Translations under genes and position numbers: made by a program | In this document: positions 1 to 10,154 of the stretch, one piece after another | Position numbering within the stretch: position 1 is the first letter of the stretch | How the letters are laid out: every line of letters begins with the position of its first letter | NCBI GenBank assembly: GCA_965213845.1 | Contig: CBDCAI010000012.1 | Span: 54,943-118,942, forward strand | DNA: 64,000 nucleotides | Direction of reading: 5' to 3' | Source: JBBROS01 sp965213845 | GTDB taxonomy: Bacteria; Pseudomonadota; Alphaproteobacteria; Acetobacterales; Acetobacteraceae | Notes under the pieces: model-generated | What the model saw: only the letters and a program-made list of their open reading frames with translations | The model's database searches: none | Told to the model about the DNA's origin: nothing

Positions 1-78
1 CGGGCGATGATCCCGGCCCACATCTGGGCGCTGATGAAGCCGTATGGCCTGCTGCCGCGGGACGGGGAGGAACCCTGA
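1..78 (+). CDS. C-terminal end of an unidentified protein (partial)
   Basis: An open frame enters from the left edge and stops at a TGA at 76-78. Only about 25 residues are visible, ending in LLPRDGEEP, so the product cannot be identified. The stop lies just upstream of, or overlaps, the likely start of the next gene, which suggests the two are cotranscribed. The GGGGAGG at 64-70 inside this tail is the probable ribosome binding site for that gene. Confidence 0.5.
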   Translation, partial: RAMIPAHIWALMKPYGLLPRDGEEP

Positions 79-92
79 GCCGCTGGCCGAAC

Positions 93-1589
93 GTGCTGTT
101 CGCCGTTCTCGCGCTGGGGGCCGTCGCGGGCAGCCTGTGGCAGCTGGCGCGGACGATGGATGGCGTGGTGACGGGGGCGGTGGACGTGGGCGGCACGCCG
201 GCGCGGGTGTTCCGGCCGGCGGGGGCGGGACGGACAGCGGTGGTGGTGGTGGCGCATGGATTCGCCGGGTCGCAGCAGCTGATGCGGCCCTTCGCCGTGA
301 CCCTGGCGCGGAACGGGCTGACGGCGGTGACCTTCGACTTCCTGGGGCACGGGCGGAACCCGGCCCCGCTGACCGGCAGCATCACGGAGGTTGACGGCGC
401 GACGCGCGCCCTGGTGAGGCAGACGGCCGCCATGGTGGCTTATGCCAAGGCGCTGGGCGACGGGCGGGTGGCGATCCTGGGGCATTCCATGGCGTCCGAC
501 ATCATCGTGCGGGTGGCGGAGGCGGATCCGGCGATCGCTGCCACGGTCGGGGTGTCGCCGTTCTCGCCGGCGGTGACGCGGACGGCGCCGCGTCTTTTGC
601 TGACGATCGTGGGCGAATGGGAGCCGGGGCTGCGGGAAGAGGCGCTGCGGGTGACGGGGCTGGTTTCGGCTCCGGCGGCGGCTGCGCCGGGCGTCACCTA
701 TGGGGATGTCGCGGCGGGGACGGCCCGGCGGATGGCGGTGTCGCCGCACGTGGAGCATGTCAGCGTTCTGTACAGCCCCGCCAGCATGCATGAGGCGGCG
801 GCGTGGCTGGACGCGGTGTTCGGTCTGCCCCCGCCGGACTATGCGGATGCGCGGGGGCCGTGGGTGCTGCTGCTGCTGGCGGGGGTCGTGCTGCTGGTGC
901 GGCCCGTTGCCGCGTGCCTTCCGGTGGTGGTGACAGGCCAGGCGGGGGCTGGGCTGGGCTGGCGACGGCTCTGGGCGCCGCTGGCGCTGGCCACGGTCGT
1001 CACGCCGCTGGTGCTGCGGATCGTGCCCACGCATTTCCTGCCGGTGCTGGTGGGCGACTACCTGGCGGTGCACTTCCTGCTGTTCGGCCTGCTGCTGGGC
1101 GCCGGGGCCTGGGTTGGGCGGGACCGGGCGCGCGTGCACCAGAAGGCGGATCGGGGGCGGCTGGCAGTGGCGGCGGCGGTGCTGACGCTGGTGACGACGG
1201 GCGGGCTGGGCTGGGCGTTGGACAGGCAGGTGACCTCGTTCATGCCGGGGTCTGGGCGGGGGGTGCTGATCCTGGCGCTGCTGGGCGGCACGCTGCCGTT
1301 CTTCCTGGCGCTGGAATGGACGACGCATGGGGTGGGCGCGGCGCGGGGTGGCCCGGCCGTGGCACGGCTGGCCTTCCTGGCCTCGCTGGCGCTGGCGGTG
1401 GCGCTCGACTTCCAGGCGCTGTTCTTCCTGGCGATCATCGTTCCGGTGATCCTGCTGTTCTTTCTCGTCACCGGGTTGTTCGGGCGTTGGGCGACGCGGC
1501 GGACCGGGCATCCGGCGGTGGCGGCGCTGGCCCATGCGGTGCTGTTCGCCTGGGCGATCGGCGTGACCTTCCCGCTTCTGGCGCGATAG
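93..1589 (+). CDS. Alpha/beta hydrolase with C-terminal membrane domain
   Basis: The first half is an alpha/beta hydrolase: an N-terminal hydrophobic anchor, the oxyanion-region motif AHGFAGS near residue 55, and the nucleophile elbow GHSMAS with Ser at about residue 132. From about residue 250 the protein becomes hydrophobic, with six or more likely membrane helices, so it is an inner-membrane protein with a hydrolase domain. The substrate is unknown; esterase, lipase and peptidase activities are all possible. The start is uncertain. GTG at 93 has no close Shine-Dalgarno, whereas CTG at 75 follows GGGGAGG directly and would give a natural N-terminus, MSRWPNVLF. The next gene begins about 60 bases downstream. 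Confidence 0.75.
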   Translation: MLFAVLALGAVAGSLWQLARTMDGVVTGAVDVGGTPARVFRPAGAGRTAVVVVAHGFAGSQQLMRPFAVTLARNGLTAVTFDFLGHGRNPAPLTGSITEVDGATRALVRQTAAMVAYAKALGDGRVAILGHSMASDIIVRVAEADPAIAATVGVSPFSPAVTRTAPRLLLTIVGEWEPGLREEALRVTGLVSAPAAAAPGVTYGDVAAGTARRMAVSPHVEHVSVLYSPASMHEAAAWLDAVFGLPPPDYADARGPWVLLLLAGVVLLVRPVAACLPVVVTGQAGAGLGWRRLWAPLALATVVTPLVLRIVPTHFLPVLVGDYLAVHFLLFGLLLGAGAWVGRDRARVHQKADRGRLAVAAAVLTLVTTGGLGWALDRQVTSFMPGSGRGVLILALLGGTLPFFLALEWTTHGVGAARGGPAVARLAFLASLALAVALDFQALFFLAIIVPVILLFFLVTGLFGRWATRRTGHPAVAALAHAVLFAWAIGVTFPLLAR

Positions 1590-1649
1590 CTCGGATCGGG
1601 CATTGCCTTCCGGCCGGACCTGACCAATCGTGCCCGCCAGTGGAGGACG

Positions 1650-3947
<2,298 letters not shown>

Positions 3948-3961
3948 CGCTGCCGCCATGA

Positions 3962-4444
3962 GTGTCCCGGGATGATCGCTCCCGCATGATCCTGCTGGGG
4001 ATCGGCGCGCTGGCGGTGTTGGGCCTGATGTGGGGGGCCAGCGCCTTCTCGCGCGCCAGCCCGGCGGGCATCAAGGGGCTGCTGGCCTGGGTCGCGGCGC
4101 TGGCCGGGCTGAGCCTCGCGGCGCTGCTGTTCCTGACAGGGCGGGGTGCCGCGGCCATCGGGGGGCTCGTGTTCTTGGGCCCGCTGGCCTGGAGCTGGTG
4201 GCAGGAGAGCCGGCAGGGTCCTTCGTCGGCCCGCCCCGGCCCCGGGGGGCCGCGGGGTCAGGCCGGGAAGCGCATGGGCCGGGCCGAGGCCTTGGCGGTG
4301 CTGGGGCTGCCGGTGGGGGCGTCCGATAGCGACGTGCAGGCGGCATGGGTGCGGCTGATGCGGGTGGTGCACCCGGATGGCGGCGGGACGGACGACCTGG
4401 CCAGCCGGGTGAACCAGGCGCGGGACGTGCTGCTGCGGCGCTGA
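3962..4444 (+). CDS. Membrane-anchored J-domain (DnaJ/TIM14-like) protein
   Basis: This is a 160-residue protein with two or three hydrophobic segments in its first 80 residues, a Pro/Gly-rich linker, and a C-terminal J-like domain. That domain carries the diagnostic HPD tripeptide (VVHPDGGG), preceded by EALAVLGLP and followed by VNQARDVLL, the pattern of the last helix of short TIM14-type J domains. It probably recruits DnaK (Hsp70) to the cytoplasmic face of the inner membrane. The start used is GTG at 3962; the ATG at 3958 runs into a stop at once. It sits 14 bases after maeB, so the two may be cotranscribed. Confidence 0.75.
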   Translation: MSRDDRSRMILLGIGALAVLGLMWGASAFSRASPAGIKGLLAWVAALAGLSLAALLFLTGRGAAAIGGLVFLGPLAWSWWQESRQGPSSARPGPGGPRGQAGKRMGRAEALAVLGLPVGASDSDVQAAWVRLMRVVHPDGGGTDDLASRVNQARDVLLRR

Positions 4445-4494
4445 CGTTTCGGGGCCTTGTGCCAGCAAAGGCGGGCGGCGGTACGGTCGAGTAC

Positions 4495-4554
4495 ACTACA
4501 GACTGGACGGTTCGAGCAAAGGCGGTGATGACACCGCGTCTGAACCAGTGTAGT
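4495..4554 (+). other. Nested inverted repeats, possible structured leader RNA
   Basis: In the 233-base gap between the J-domain gene and the FkbM gene, ACTACA (4495-4500) plus CTGG (4503-4506) can pair with CCAG (4545-4548) plus TGTAGT (4549-4554), leaving a two-base bulge. Inside this lies a perfect hairpin, GCGGTG-ATGA-CACCGC (4522-4537). It could be a leader structure, a small RNA or a simple transcription-attenuation hairpin. No T-run follows. I do not recognise a known RNA family. Confidence 0.3.
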
Positions 4555-4677
4555 CAGGTTCGGGTGCGGCAACGATGCCGCGGCCTGGCCGGGGCAACCG
4601 TGGGTTGTCCTTCGTTGGATCGAGCAGGGTGCACTCCGGTGGCGGGACGCCATGCGGCGGGGCCATGAGGTGATCGC

Positions 4678-5679
4678 GTGAGTGGATCGAGAGATGCCAG
4701 GACCGATGCCGAACGACTGGCCTTCGAGGTCGTCCGTTCGGTGTTCCATTCGGAGCTCGGGCGAGAGCCTGCCGCCGAGGAGTATCATTACCAGGCCGAG
4801 TTCATGCTCGAGCGGCGACTGACCGTCGAGGAGTTCGGGGTGGCGATCCGGACGACCGGCGAGGGCCTGGCGCGCCAGGCCAGGGTGCGGGGGTTCGGGC
4901 CCAATCAGAGCCTTCGGTTCGACGGGTGCAGCTTCGTCCTTCCCGGCAACTCGTTCCTGGCGGACAGCCTGCAGCTGCCGGGCGGGTACGAGCCCTGGGC
5001 GCTGCCCTTGTTCCTGGAGCATTGCCGGCCGGGCAGCACGGTCATCGACGTGGGCGCGAACTGGGGGATCTACGCGATCCCGGCGGCGCGGCGGGTGGGG
5101 CCGGCGGGGCAGGTGTTCGCGTTCGAGCCGAACCCGAAGAATGCCAAAATCCTGATCCGGAACACGCTCCGGAACGATCTGCGGAACCTTCAGCTGTTGA
5201 CCTGCGGCGTCTCGGACCGGTTCGGGTTGGCCGCACTGCCGCATGACGAGGCGCAGAACAGCGGGTTCGTCATCACCGACCCGGGGGTCGCCACCCACCA
5301 GGCGCTGGAATGGGAGCCGATCTCGACCGTGCCCCTGGCGGCGATGCGCGGTTCGTTCGGCCGGGTCGATTTGGTGAAGATGGACATCGAGGGCGGGGAG
5401 TATCGTGCGTGCCTGGGGGCGTTGTCGATCCTGCGGGAGGATCGGCCGGTCGTGTTCCTGGAGTTCACGCCGATCCTGCTGCGCGGCATCTCGAAGGTGG
5501 AGCCGGCGGCGCTGCTGAAGCTGTTCCTCGATCTGGGCTACACGATCGACGTGCTTCCGCAGGTGGGCGGGCCGGTGCGGCTGCGGGGCGACGACAGCGC
5601 GGTGATCGAACGCGCCTGCGCCTGGTGCGACGACGTGGTGACGCATGTGGACCTGCGGATCATGCCGGCGGTGACCTAG
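4678..5679 (+). CDS. FkbM-family SAM-dependent methyltransferase
   Basis: The 333-residue protein has the FkbM methyltransferase fold from about residue 110. SAM motif I is VIDVGANWGIYA, followed by FAFEPNPKN (motif II region), and VKMDIEGGEY is the FkbM signature. FkbM enzymes usually O-methylate sugars or small metabolites. The first 75 residues form an extra helical region with FHSELGREPAAEEY, which resembles DUF4214-type repeats found on surface-glycan enzymes (weak similarity). The gene starts with GTG. It stands alone on this strand, flanked by a long leader and a terminator-like repeat, so its substrate is unknown. Confidence 0.85.
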   Translation: MSGSRDARTDAERLAFEVVRSVFHSELGREPAAEEYHYQAEFMLERRLTVEEFGVAIRTTGEGLARQARVRGFGPNQSLRFDGCSFVLPGNSFLADSLQLPGGYEPWALPLFLEHCRPGSTVIDVGANWGIYAIPAARRVGPAGQVFAFEPNPKNAKILIRNTLRNDLRNLQLLTCGVSDRFGLAALPHDEAQNSGFVITDPGVATHQALEWEPISTVPLAAMRGSFGRVDLVKMDIEGGEYRACLGALSILREDRPVVFLEFTPILLRGISKVEPAALLKLFLDLGYTIDVLPQVGGPVRLRGDDSAVIERACAWCDDVVTHVDLRIMPAVT

Positions 5680-5776
5680 CATTACAGTTGCACACCGATC
5701 GAGACAACGTTGGAGCTGTGGGCGTCTGGCCTTCTTCTGGCGCGCTTATAGTTGGCCTTATCATCTGGTCGAGCTT

Positions 5777-5822
5777 GTCATGGTGTCGCGGCGTGGATCC
5801 CCGGGACAAGCCCGGGGATGAC
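5777..5822. repeat. Intergenic palindromic repeat / likely bidirectional terminator
   Basis: A perfect 9-base stem, ATCCCCGGG (5797-5805) and CCCGGGGAT (5811-5819) with loop ACAAG, is bracketed by GTCAT (about 5777-5781) and ATGAC (5818-5822). This sequence type is a common dispersed intergenic repeat in alphaproteobacteria, often mistranslated as 'DPRDKPGDD' or 'SPGLSRGSTPR' in spurious ORFs. A T-run (GTTTTT) follows at about 5832-5837. It sits between the convergent fkbM-type and amidohydrolase genes, as expected for a shared terminator. Confidence 0.6.
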
Positions 5823-5854
5823 GATTTGGGCGTTTTTAGCCTGTCATCGTACAT

Positions 5855-7354
5855 CTAGTCGCAGACGTATCGCTGGACCTGGTAGGGCGCGGCGGCGAGG
5901 CCCGGGCAGTGGCTGTTGACGACGAGGGCCAGCTTCTCCGTCAGGCGCTTCACGTCGGCGGTGGCGCCTTCCAGCCGGTCGCGGGCGGCTTCGGCCTCGC
6001 GGGCCAGCTTGGGCAGGTCGATGGTGGTGAGCTTGCCGTCCTGCACGATCATCGTGCCGGCGACCATAACGTGGCGGACGGCGGTGCCGTCCTCGACGTG
6101 GACGATCTGGTTGACGGTCCAGTTGTGCGGGATCCAGTTGAGTGCATCGAGGTCGAGGAAGACGAGGTCGGCGGGGGCGCCCGTCTCGATCCGTCCGCCC
6201 GGGAGGCCCATGGCCTGTCGGCCGCCGACGGTCGCGGCGTGGTAGACCTCCTCGACGGAGGCCCAGTTCTCGCTGCGGGGGGTTTGGCCCTTCGAGACGA
6301 ACGAGGCGTAGCGCATGGCTTCGTAGACGTTCTGGTTGTCCGAGCAGTTGGCGCCGTCGGTGCCGATGCCGACGGTGACCCCGGCGTCCAGCATGCCGCG
6401 GAGGGGGAAGAAGCCGTTGCCGAGCTTCATGTTGCTGCCGGGGTTGTGCGCGACGCTGGCGCCGCGCGCGGCCATGATCCGCATGTCGGCGTCGTCCAGC
6501 CAGACGGCGTGGGCGGCGGTGAAGTCGGGCCCGACCAGGCCCCAGGCGTCCATCTCCTGCAGCAGGGTGCGGCCGTAGAGGCGCATGCCGGAGACGGCCT
6601 GCACCTTGCTTTCGCCGACATGGGTATGCAGTCGGACGCCGTGGGCGCGGGCGAGGCGGGCGCAGCCGCAGGCGAAGTCGGGCGAGCAGTGGTGCGGGAT
6701 GGTGGGCGCGACGGCGGCCTGGATGCCGGCGCCGTTCCAGCGCCAGCCTTTCAGGATTCCGTCGATGGCGGACAGGCAGGCGTTGCCCTCGCCGGGGCGG
6801 AGGCCTTCCACAGCCTTCTGCAGGGCGGGTGGCAGGGCTTGCATCAGGCCGGGGATGGCCTCGTAGAACGAGCGGTCGGCCACCATGGGGGCGATGGTGG
6901 CGCGGATGCCGACGTCGGCGTAGGCCTCGGCGGCGGCGTCCATGCCGTCCTGGGTGGGCAGCGGGAACTCGGCGAACAGGTCGTAGGCGGCGGTGCAGCC
7001 CTTCAGCGCCATCTCGGCGGCGCAGATGGTGGCGCTGAGCTTCTTGTCGGCCAGGGAGCGGTTGCCGCCGATCCAGGGGGCGGCGACGAGCAGCAGCTCC
7101 AGCGTCCAGCGGTCGCCCTGGCCGCGGGCGAGGCCGCCATGGCTGTGCATGTGGGCGTTGACGAGGCCGGGGTGGACGACGAGTCCGCCGGCATCCATCT
7201 CGGGCGCGCCTTCGGGGGTGGCCATGCCGGGGGGGCCGACCTCGGCGATGATGCCGTCGACGATGAGGATGTCGGCGGGTTCGGCGCGGCGGCGGGCCGG
7301 GTCGGCGGGGCGGGCGCCGCGGATGACCTGTGCGCCGGGGCGGGTGGTGGCCAT
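5855..7354 (-). CDS. Amidohydrolase / cyclic deaminase (COG0402 family)
   Basis: This 499-residue metal-dependent amidohydrolase is of the guanine/cytosine/atrazine-type deaminase group. It has the metal-binding NAHMHSH motif after HPGLV (about residue 65), a central HTHVGES (third His), HAVWLDD, and the catalytic Asp in GIGTDGANCSDN. It should hydrolyse an exocyclic amine or halogen, or a ring amide, of an N-heterocycle. The exact substrate cannot be read from sequence. AAAGGA lies 8 bases before the ATG. It is the last gene of a binding protein-ATPase-permease-enzyme operon, so the importer probably supplies its substrate, for example a purine, pyrimidine or triazine. Confidence 0.85.
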   Translation of the reverse strand: MATTRPGAQVIRGARPADPARRRAEPADILIVDGIIAEVGPPGMATPEGAPEMDAGGLVVHPGLVNAHMHSHGGLARGQGDRWTLELLLVAAPWIGGNRSLADKKLSATICAAEMALKGCTAAYDLFAEFPLPTQDGMDAAAEAYADVGIRATIAPMVADRSFYEAIPGLMQALPPALQKAVEGLRPGEGNACLSAIDGILKGWRWNGAGIQAAVAPTIPHHCSPDFACGCARLARAHGVRLHTHVGESKVQAVSGMRLYGRTLLQEMDAWGLVGPDFTAAHAVWLDDADMRIMAARGASVAHNPGSNMKLGNGFFPLRGMLDAGVTVGIGTDGANCSDNQNVYEAMRYASFVSKGQTPRSENWASVEEVYHAATVGGRQAMGLPGGRIETGAPADLVFLDLDALNWIPHNWTVNQIVHVEDGTAVRHVMVAGTMIVQDGKLTTIDLPKLAREAEAARDRLEGATADVKRLTEKLALVVNSHCPGLAAAPYQVQRYVCD

Positions 7355-7365
7355 GGGGGTGTCCT

Positions 7366-8136
7366 TTACGGCGGGGAGGGGGCGGCCCGGACGGACCAGG
7401 GGAACAGCAGGCGCTCGGCGGCCTCGACCAGGGCGAACAGCACGATGCCCAGGATGGCGAGCACGAGCACGGCGCCGAAGGCGAGCGGGACCTTGAAGAA
7501 GGCCATCGAGGTCTGGATCAGGTAGCCCAGCCCTTCGTCGGCGCCGACGAACTCCGCTACCACGGCGCCGACGACGCAGAGCGCCACCGCGACCTTGAGC
7601 CCGGCGAACACGAAGGGCACGGCGAAGGGCAGGCGGATGCGGATCAGCTGCTGCCAGCGGGTCGCGCGGCAGGACCGGGCCATCTCGATCAGCTCGGGCG
7701 GGGTCGCGAGCAGCCCGGCGACCGACGACACCACCAGCGGGAAGAACGCGACCAGCACGGTGACGATGACCCGCGGCAGAGCGGTGGCGCCCAGGGCCAC
7801 GATCAGGATGGGCGCCAGCGCGACCTTCGGGACGGACTGGGTGACGACCAGCAACGGATAAAGTGCCGCGGCGACGGGGCGCGACGCTGCGATGGCGATG
7901 GCCAGCGGCAGGCTGATGGCGACGGAGGCGGCGAAGCCCAGCAGGACCGTGACGAGCGTGGCGAGGGTGTGCCGCAGCATGGTGGGATAGACCGACACGG
8001 TCGCGCGCCAGATGGAGGAGGGGGGCGGCAGCAGGAACTCCGGCACGTGGAAGGCGCGGGTCAGGCCTTCCCACAGCAGCAGGGCGGCCAGCAGCGCGAT
8101 GACGGGGGCGGCGGCCTCGCGGAGCGGGCGCGTCAT
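7366..8136 (-). CDS. ABC transporter permease (SsuC/ThiX/TauC type)
   Basis: This 256-residue inner-membrane permease has about six hydrophobic segments and a BPD_transp_1 core with an EAA-like loop around EMARSCRATRWQQLIRIRLP. Its family moves nitrate, sulfonates, taurine or pyrimidine precursors. The start chosen is the ATG of MTRPLREAAAPV, which overlaps the stop of the ATPase gene by ATGA. The open frame extends further upstream, but that part is out-of-frame ATPase sequence. It pairs with the ATPase and binding protein just upstream and feeds the amidohydrolase 11 bases downstream. Confidence 0.88.
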   Translation of the reverse strand: MTRPLREAAAPVIALLAALLLWEGLTRAFHVPEFLLPPPSSIWRATVSVYPTMLRHTLATLVTVLLGFAASVAISLPLAIAIAASRPVAAALYPLLVVTQSVPKVALAPILIVALGATALPRVIVTVLVAFFPLVVSSVAGLLATPPELIEMARSCRATRWQQLIRIRLPFAVPFVFAGLKVAVALCVVGAVVAEFVGADEGLGYLIQTSMAFFKVPLAFGAVLVLAILGIVLFALVEAAERLLFPWSVRAAPSPP

Positions 8137-8894
8137 GCGGGCTGCTTGTTGAAGATGAGCGCGCGCAGGTGCTGGGCGCGGTCCTGGAACTGCGGCAGCG
8201 CCTCCTGCGCGAAGCTGCGGGGGCGGGGCAGCGGGATGTCGACGATCTCGGCGATATGGCCGGGGCGGCGGCCGAGCACGACGACGCGGTCGGCGAGCAG
8301 GACCGCCTCGGCGATGGAGTGGGTGACGAACAGCACGGTCATGCCGGTTCCGGACCATATCTGCAGCAGCTCGAGGCTGAGCTCCTCCCGCGTGAGGGCG
8401 TCGAGTGCGCCGAAGGGCTCGTCCATCAGCAGGACGCGGGGGCGCTGCACGAGGGCGCGGCAGATGGCGACGCGCTGCTGCATGCCGCCCGAGAGCTCGG
8501 CGGGGCGGGAGGCCTCGAAGCCGGCGAGGCCGACCTTGGCAAGCAGCGCCCGAGCCCGCTCCGTGTCGGCCGGGGTGCGGCCTCCCTGGAGGCGGAGGGG
8601 GAAGGTGACGTTGTCGAGGACGGTGGCCCAGGGCAGCAGGACCGGGGCCTGGAAGACCATGGCCATCTCGGGGTGGGCGCCCCGCACGGGCCTGCCGTCC
8701 ACCAGGACCTGCCCGGCGCTGGGCGGCAGCAGCCCGTTCACGAGGCGCAGCAGGGTGGACTTGCCGCAGCCGGAGGGGCCGATCAGGGCGACGAACTCGC
8801 CCTCCTGCACCTCCAGCGAGACGTCGTGCAGCGCCGGGACGGCCGGGCGGCCGCCGGTGTGGAACGTCTTGGAGACGGAGTGCAGCCGGATCAC
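8133..8894 (-). CDS. ABC transporter ATP-binding protein (SsuB/TauB type)
   Basis: This 253-residue ABC ATPase has all motifs: Walker A GPSGCGKST (about residues 37-45), the Q-loop FQAPVLLPW, the signature LSGGMQQRV, Walker B VLLMDEPFGALDA, and the switch His in VTHSIAEAV. The FQ..LLPW form is typical of the nitrate/sulfonate/taurine subfamily. The GTG start overlaps the stop of the binding-protein gene (GTGA), and its own stop overlaps the permease ATG. It powers import of the compound bound by the NMT1-like protein. Confidence 0.9.
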   Translation of the reverse strand: MIRLHSVSKTFHTGGRPAVPALHDVSLEVQEGEFVALIGPSGCGKSTLLRLVNGLLPPSAGQVLVDGRPVRGAHPEMAMVFQAPVLLPWATVLDNVTFPLRLQGGRTPADTERARALLAKVGLAGFEASRPAELSGGMQQRVAICRALVQRPRVLLMDEPFGALDALTREELSLELLQIWSGTGMTVLFVTHSIAEAVLLADRVVVLGRRPGHIAEIVDIPLPRPRSFAQEALPQFQDRAQHLRALIFNKQPA

Positions 8895-9913
8895 GGCAGG
8901 TGGGAGGTATCCACCGCCTGGTTGGGATCGCGGCCGGCGTCGAGCTCCTGGCTTTCGGCGACGATCTTCCAGGTGAAGGCCAGCTCCTCCGCGTCGAAGC
9001 GGCCGGTGCCGGCGCGGGCCTGGATGGGGTTGAAGACGTATTCGACGACGCGGGCGAGCGAGTGTTCGCAGTCGTCCTGCTCCACCTCGGGGTTGCGTTG
9101 GATGTGCAGGCGGCAGGCCTCGACGGGGTTGTCGCGGGCCCAGGCGAAGGAGTCCTCGACGGCGGCGGAGAAGCGTTTCACGAGGTCCGGGTTCTTGGCC
9201 AGCATGGCGTCGGTGGTGACGATGGTGGCGGCGTAGATGGTGAAACCGGTTTTCACGAAGGGCAGGGCGACGATGTGTTCGCCGGCCTTTTCCGCGGCCT
9301 TGTTGATGTAGTATTCGTGGATGGCATAGAACGGTGCGGCGTCGACCCGCTTGGCGATCAGCATCGCGGCCATGGCAGAGGCGTCGGTATTGACCCAAGT
9401 GATTCGCTCCGGGTCCGTGCCCGCGCGTTTGGCGACTTCGGGGAAGTAGAATTTGTGGCTGTTGCCCGGGGTGATGGCGATCTTCTTGCCCTCGAGCCCC
9501 TTGAATCCGGTGATCCCGGAGCTTTGCAGCACGAACAGCGAGTGCGGCGAGTAGGTGTAGATGGCCATGATAGACTTGACCGGCACGTTCGCGCGCATGC
9601 GGGCGGTGAGCACGGCGGCGATGTCGGCCACGCCGAACTGTGCGCTGCCGGCGGCGACCTTCGTGACGGTGTCGCCGGATCCGTAGCCGCGGGTGATGGT
9701 GACGTCGATGCCGTGGCGGGCGAAGGCGCCGCGCTGCCATCCGGCGTAGTAGGCGGCGTGTTCGCCGGTGGGGATCCAGTCCATGAGGAAGGCGACCTTG
9801 TCCGGCTCGGCGCGGGCGGGGGACGGGCCCGCGCCGACCAGGGCGGCCAGCGCCAGGAGGGCCGGTTTGAGCAGGGCGGCGACACGCAGGCGGGAGGCGA
9901 TGCGGCTGGTCAT
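8891..9913 (-). CDS. ABC transporter substrate-binding protein, NMT1/THI5-like
   Basis: This 340-residue periplasmic binding protein has a Sec-type signal (LLALAALVGAGPSPARA, cleavage before EPDK at about residue 39). The mature part begins KVAFLMDWIPTGEHAAYYAG, which closely resembles the NMT1/THI5 domain that binds hydroxymethylpyrimidine precursors and related compounds. It heads the operon with the SsuB-type ATPase, the permease and the amidohydrolase. A cyclic N-containing substrate is the natural inference; thiamine-precursor salvage is one candidate. The start is the ATG of MTSRIASRL, not the longer open frame. Confidence 0.85.
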   Translation of the reverse strand: MTSRIASRLRVAALLKPALLALAALVGAGPSPARAEPDKVAFLMDWIPTGEHAAYYAGWQRGAFARHGIDVTITRGYGSGDTVTKVAAGSAQFGVADIAAVLTARMRANVPVKSIMAIYTYSPHSLFVLQSSGITGFKGLEGKKIAITPGNSHKFYFPEVAKRAGTDPERITWVNTDASAMAAMLIAKRVDAAPFYAIHEYYINKAAEKAGEHIVALPFVKTGFTIYAATIVTTDAMLAKNPDLVKRFSAAVEDSFAWARDNPVEACRLHIQRNPEVEQDDCEHSLARVVEYVFNPIQARAGTGRFDAEELAFTWKIVAESQELDAGRDPNQAVDTSHLP

Positions 9914-10104
9914 GGTCGGGCGCTCCGTCGGGTGGCAGGAGCTTCCCGAGAGGGGCGGGCGGGCGCAAGGGCGGAATGGCGGGAGAACGACGCGCGGAGG
10001 CGGGAACTGCACGGCAGGCGGGCAAGTGCCTGTGCCGGCGGTTGTTGCCGCGGGCAGGTCGTCGCGGTCGGGGCAAGTTCGCGTCCCGTGTCCTGCGCCC
10101 GGTG

Positions 10105-10120
10105 TGGCATGGTGCTTGCT
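10105..10120 (+). promoter_or_regulatory. Candidate sigma-54 (-24/-12) promoter
   Basis: TGGCATGGTGCTTGCT matches the RpoN consensus TGGCACGRNNNTTGCW with a single change (C to T), keeping the invariant GG and GC doublets at the correct spacing. It lies 35 bases upstream of the ATG of the second importer operon, in the 241-base divergent region. The implied transcript start is near 10132. Sigma-54 control would fit a nitrogen- or sulfur-scavenging operon and would need an enhancer-binding activator, which is not encoded in this window. Confidence 0.5.
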
Positions 10121-10154
10121 CGGCTCCCCTCATCCCATTTGCAAGGCTCCTGCC

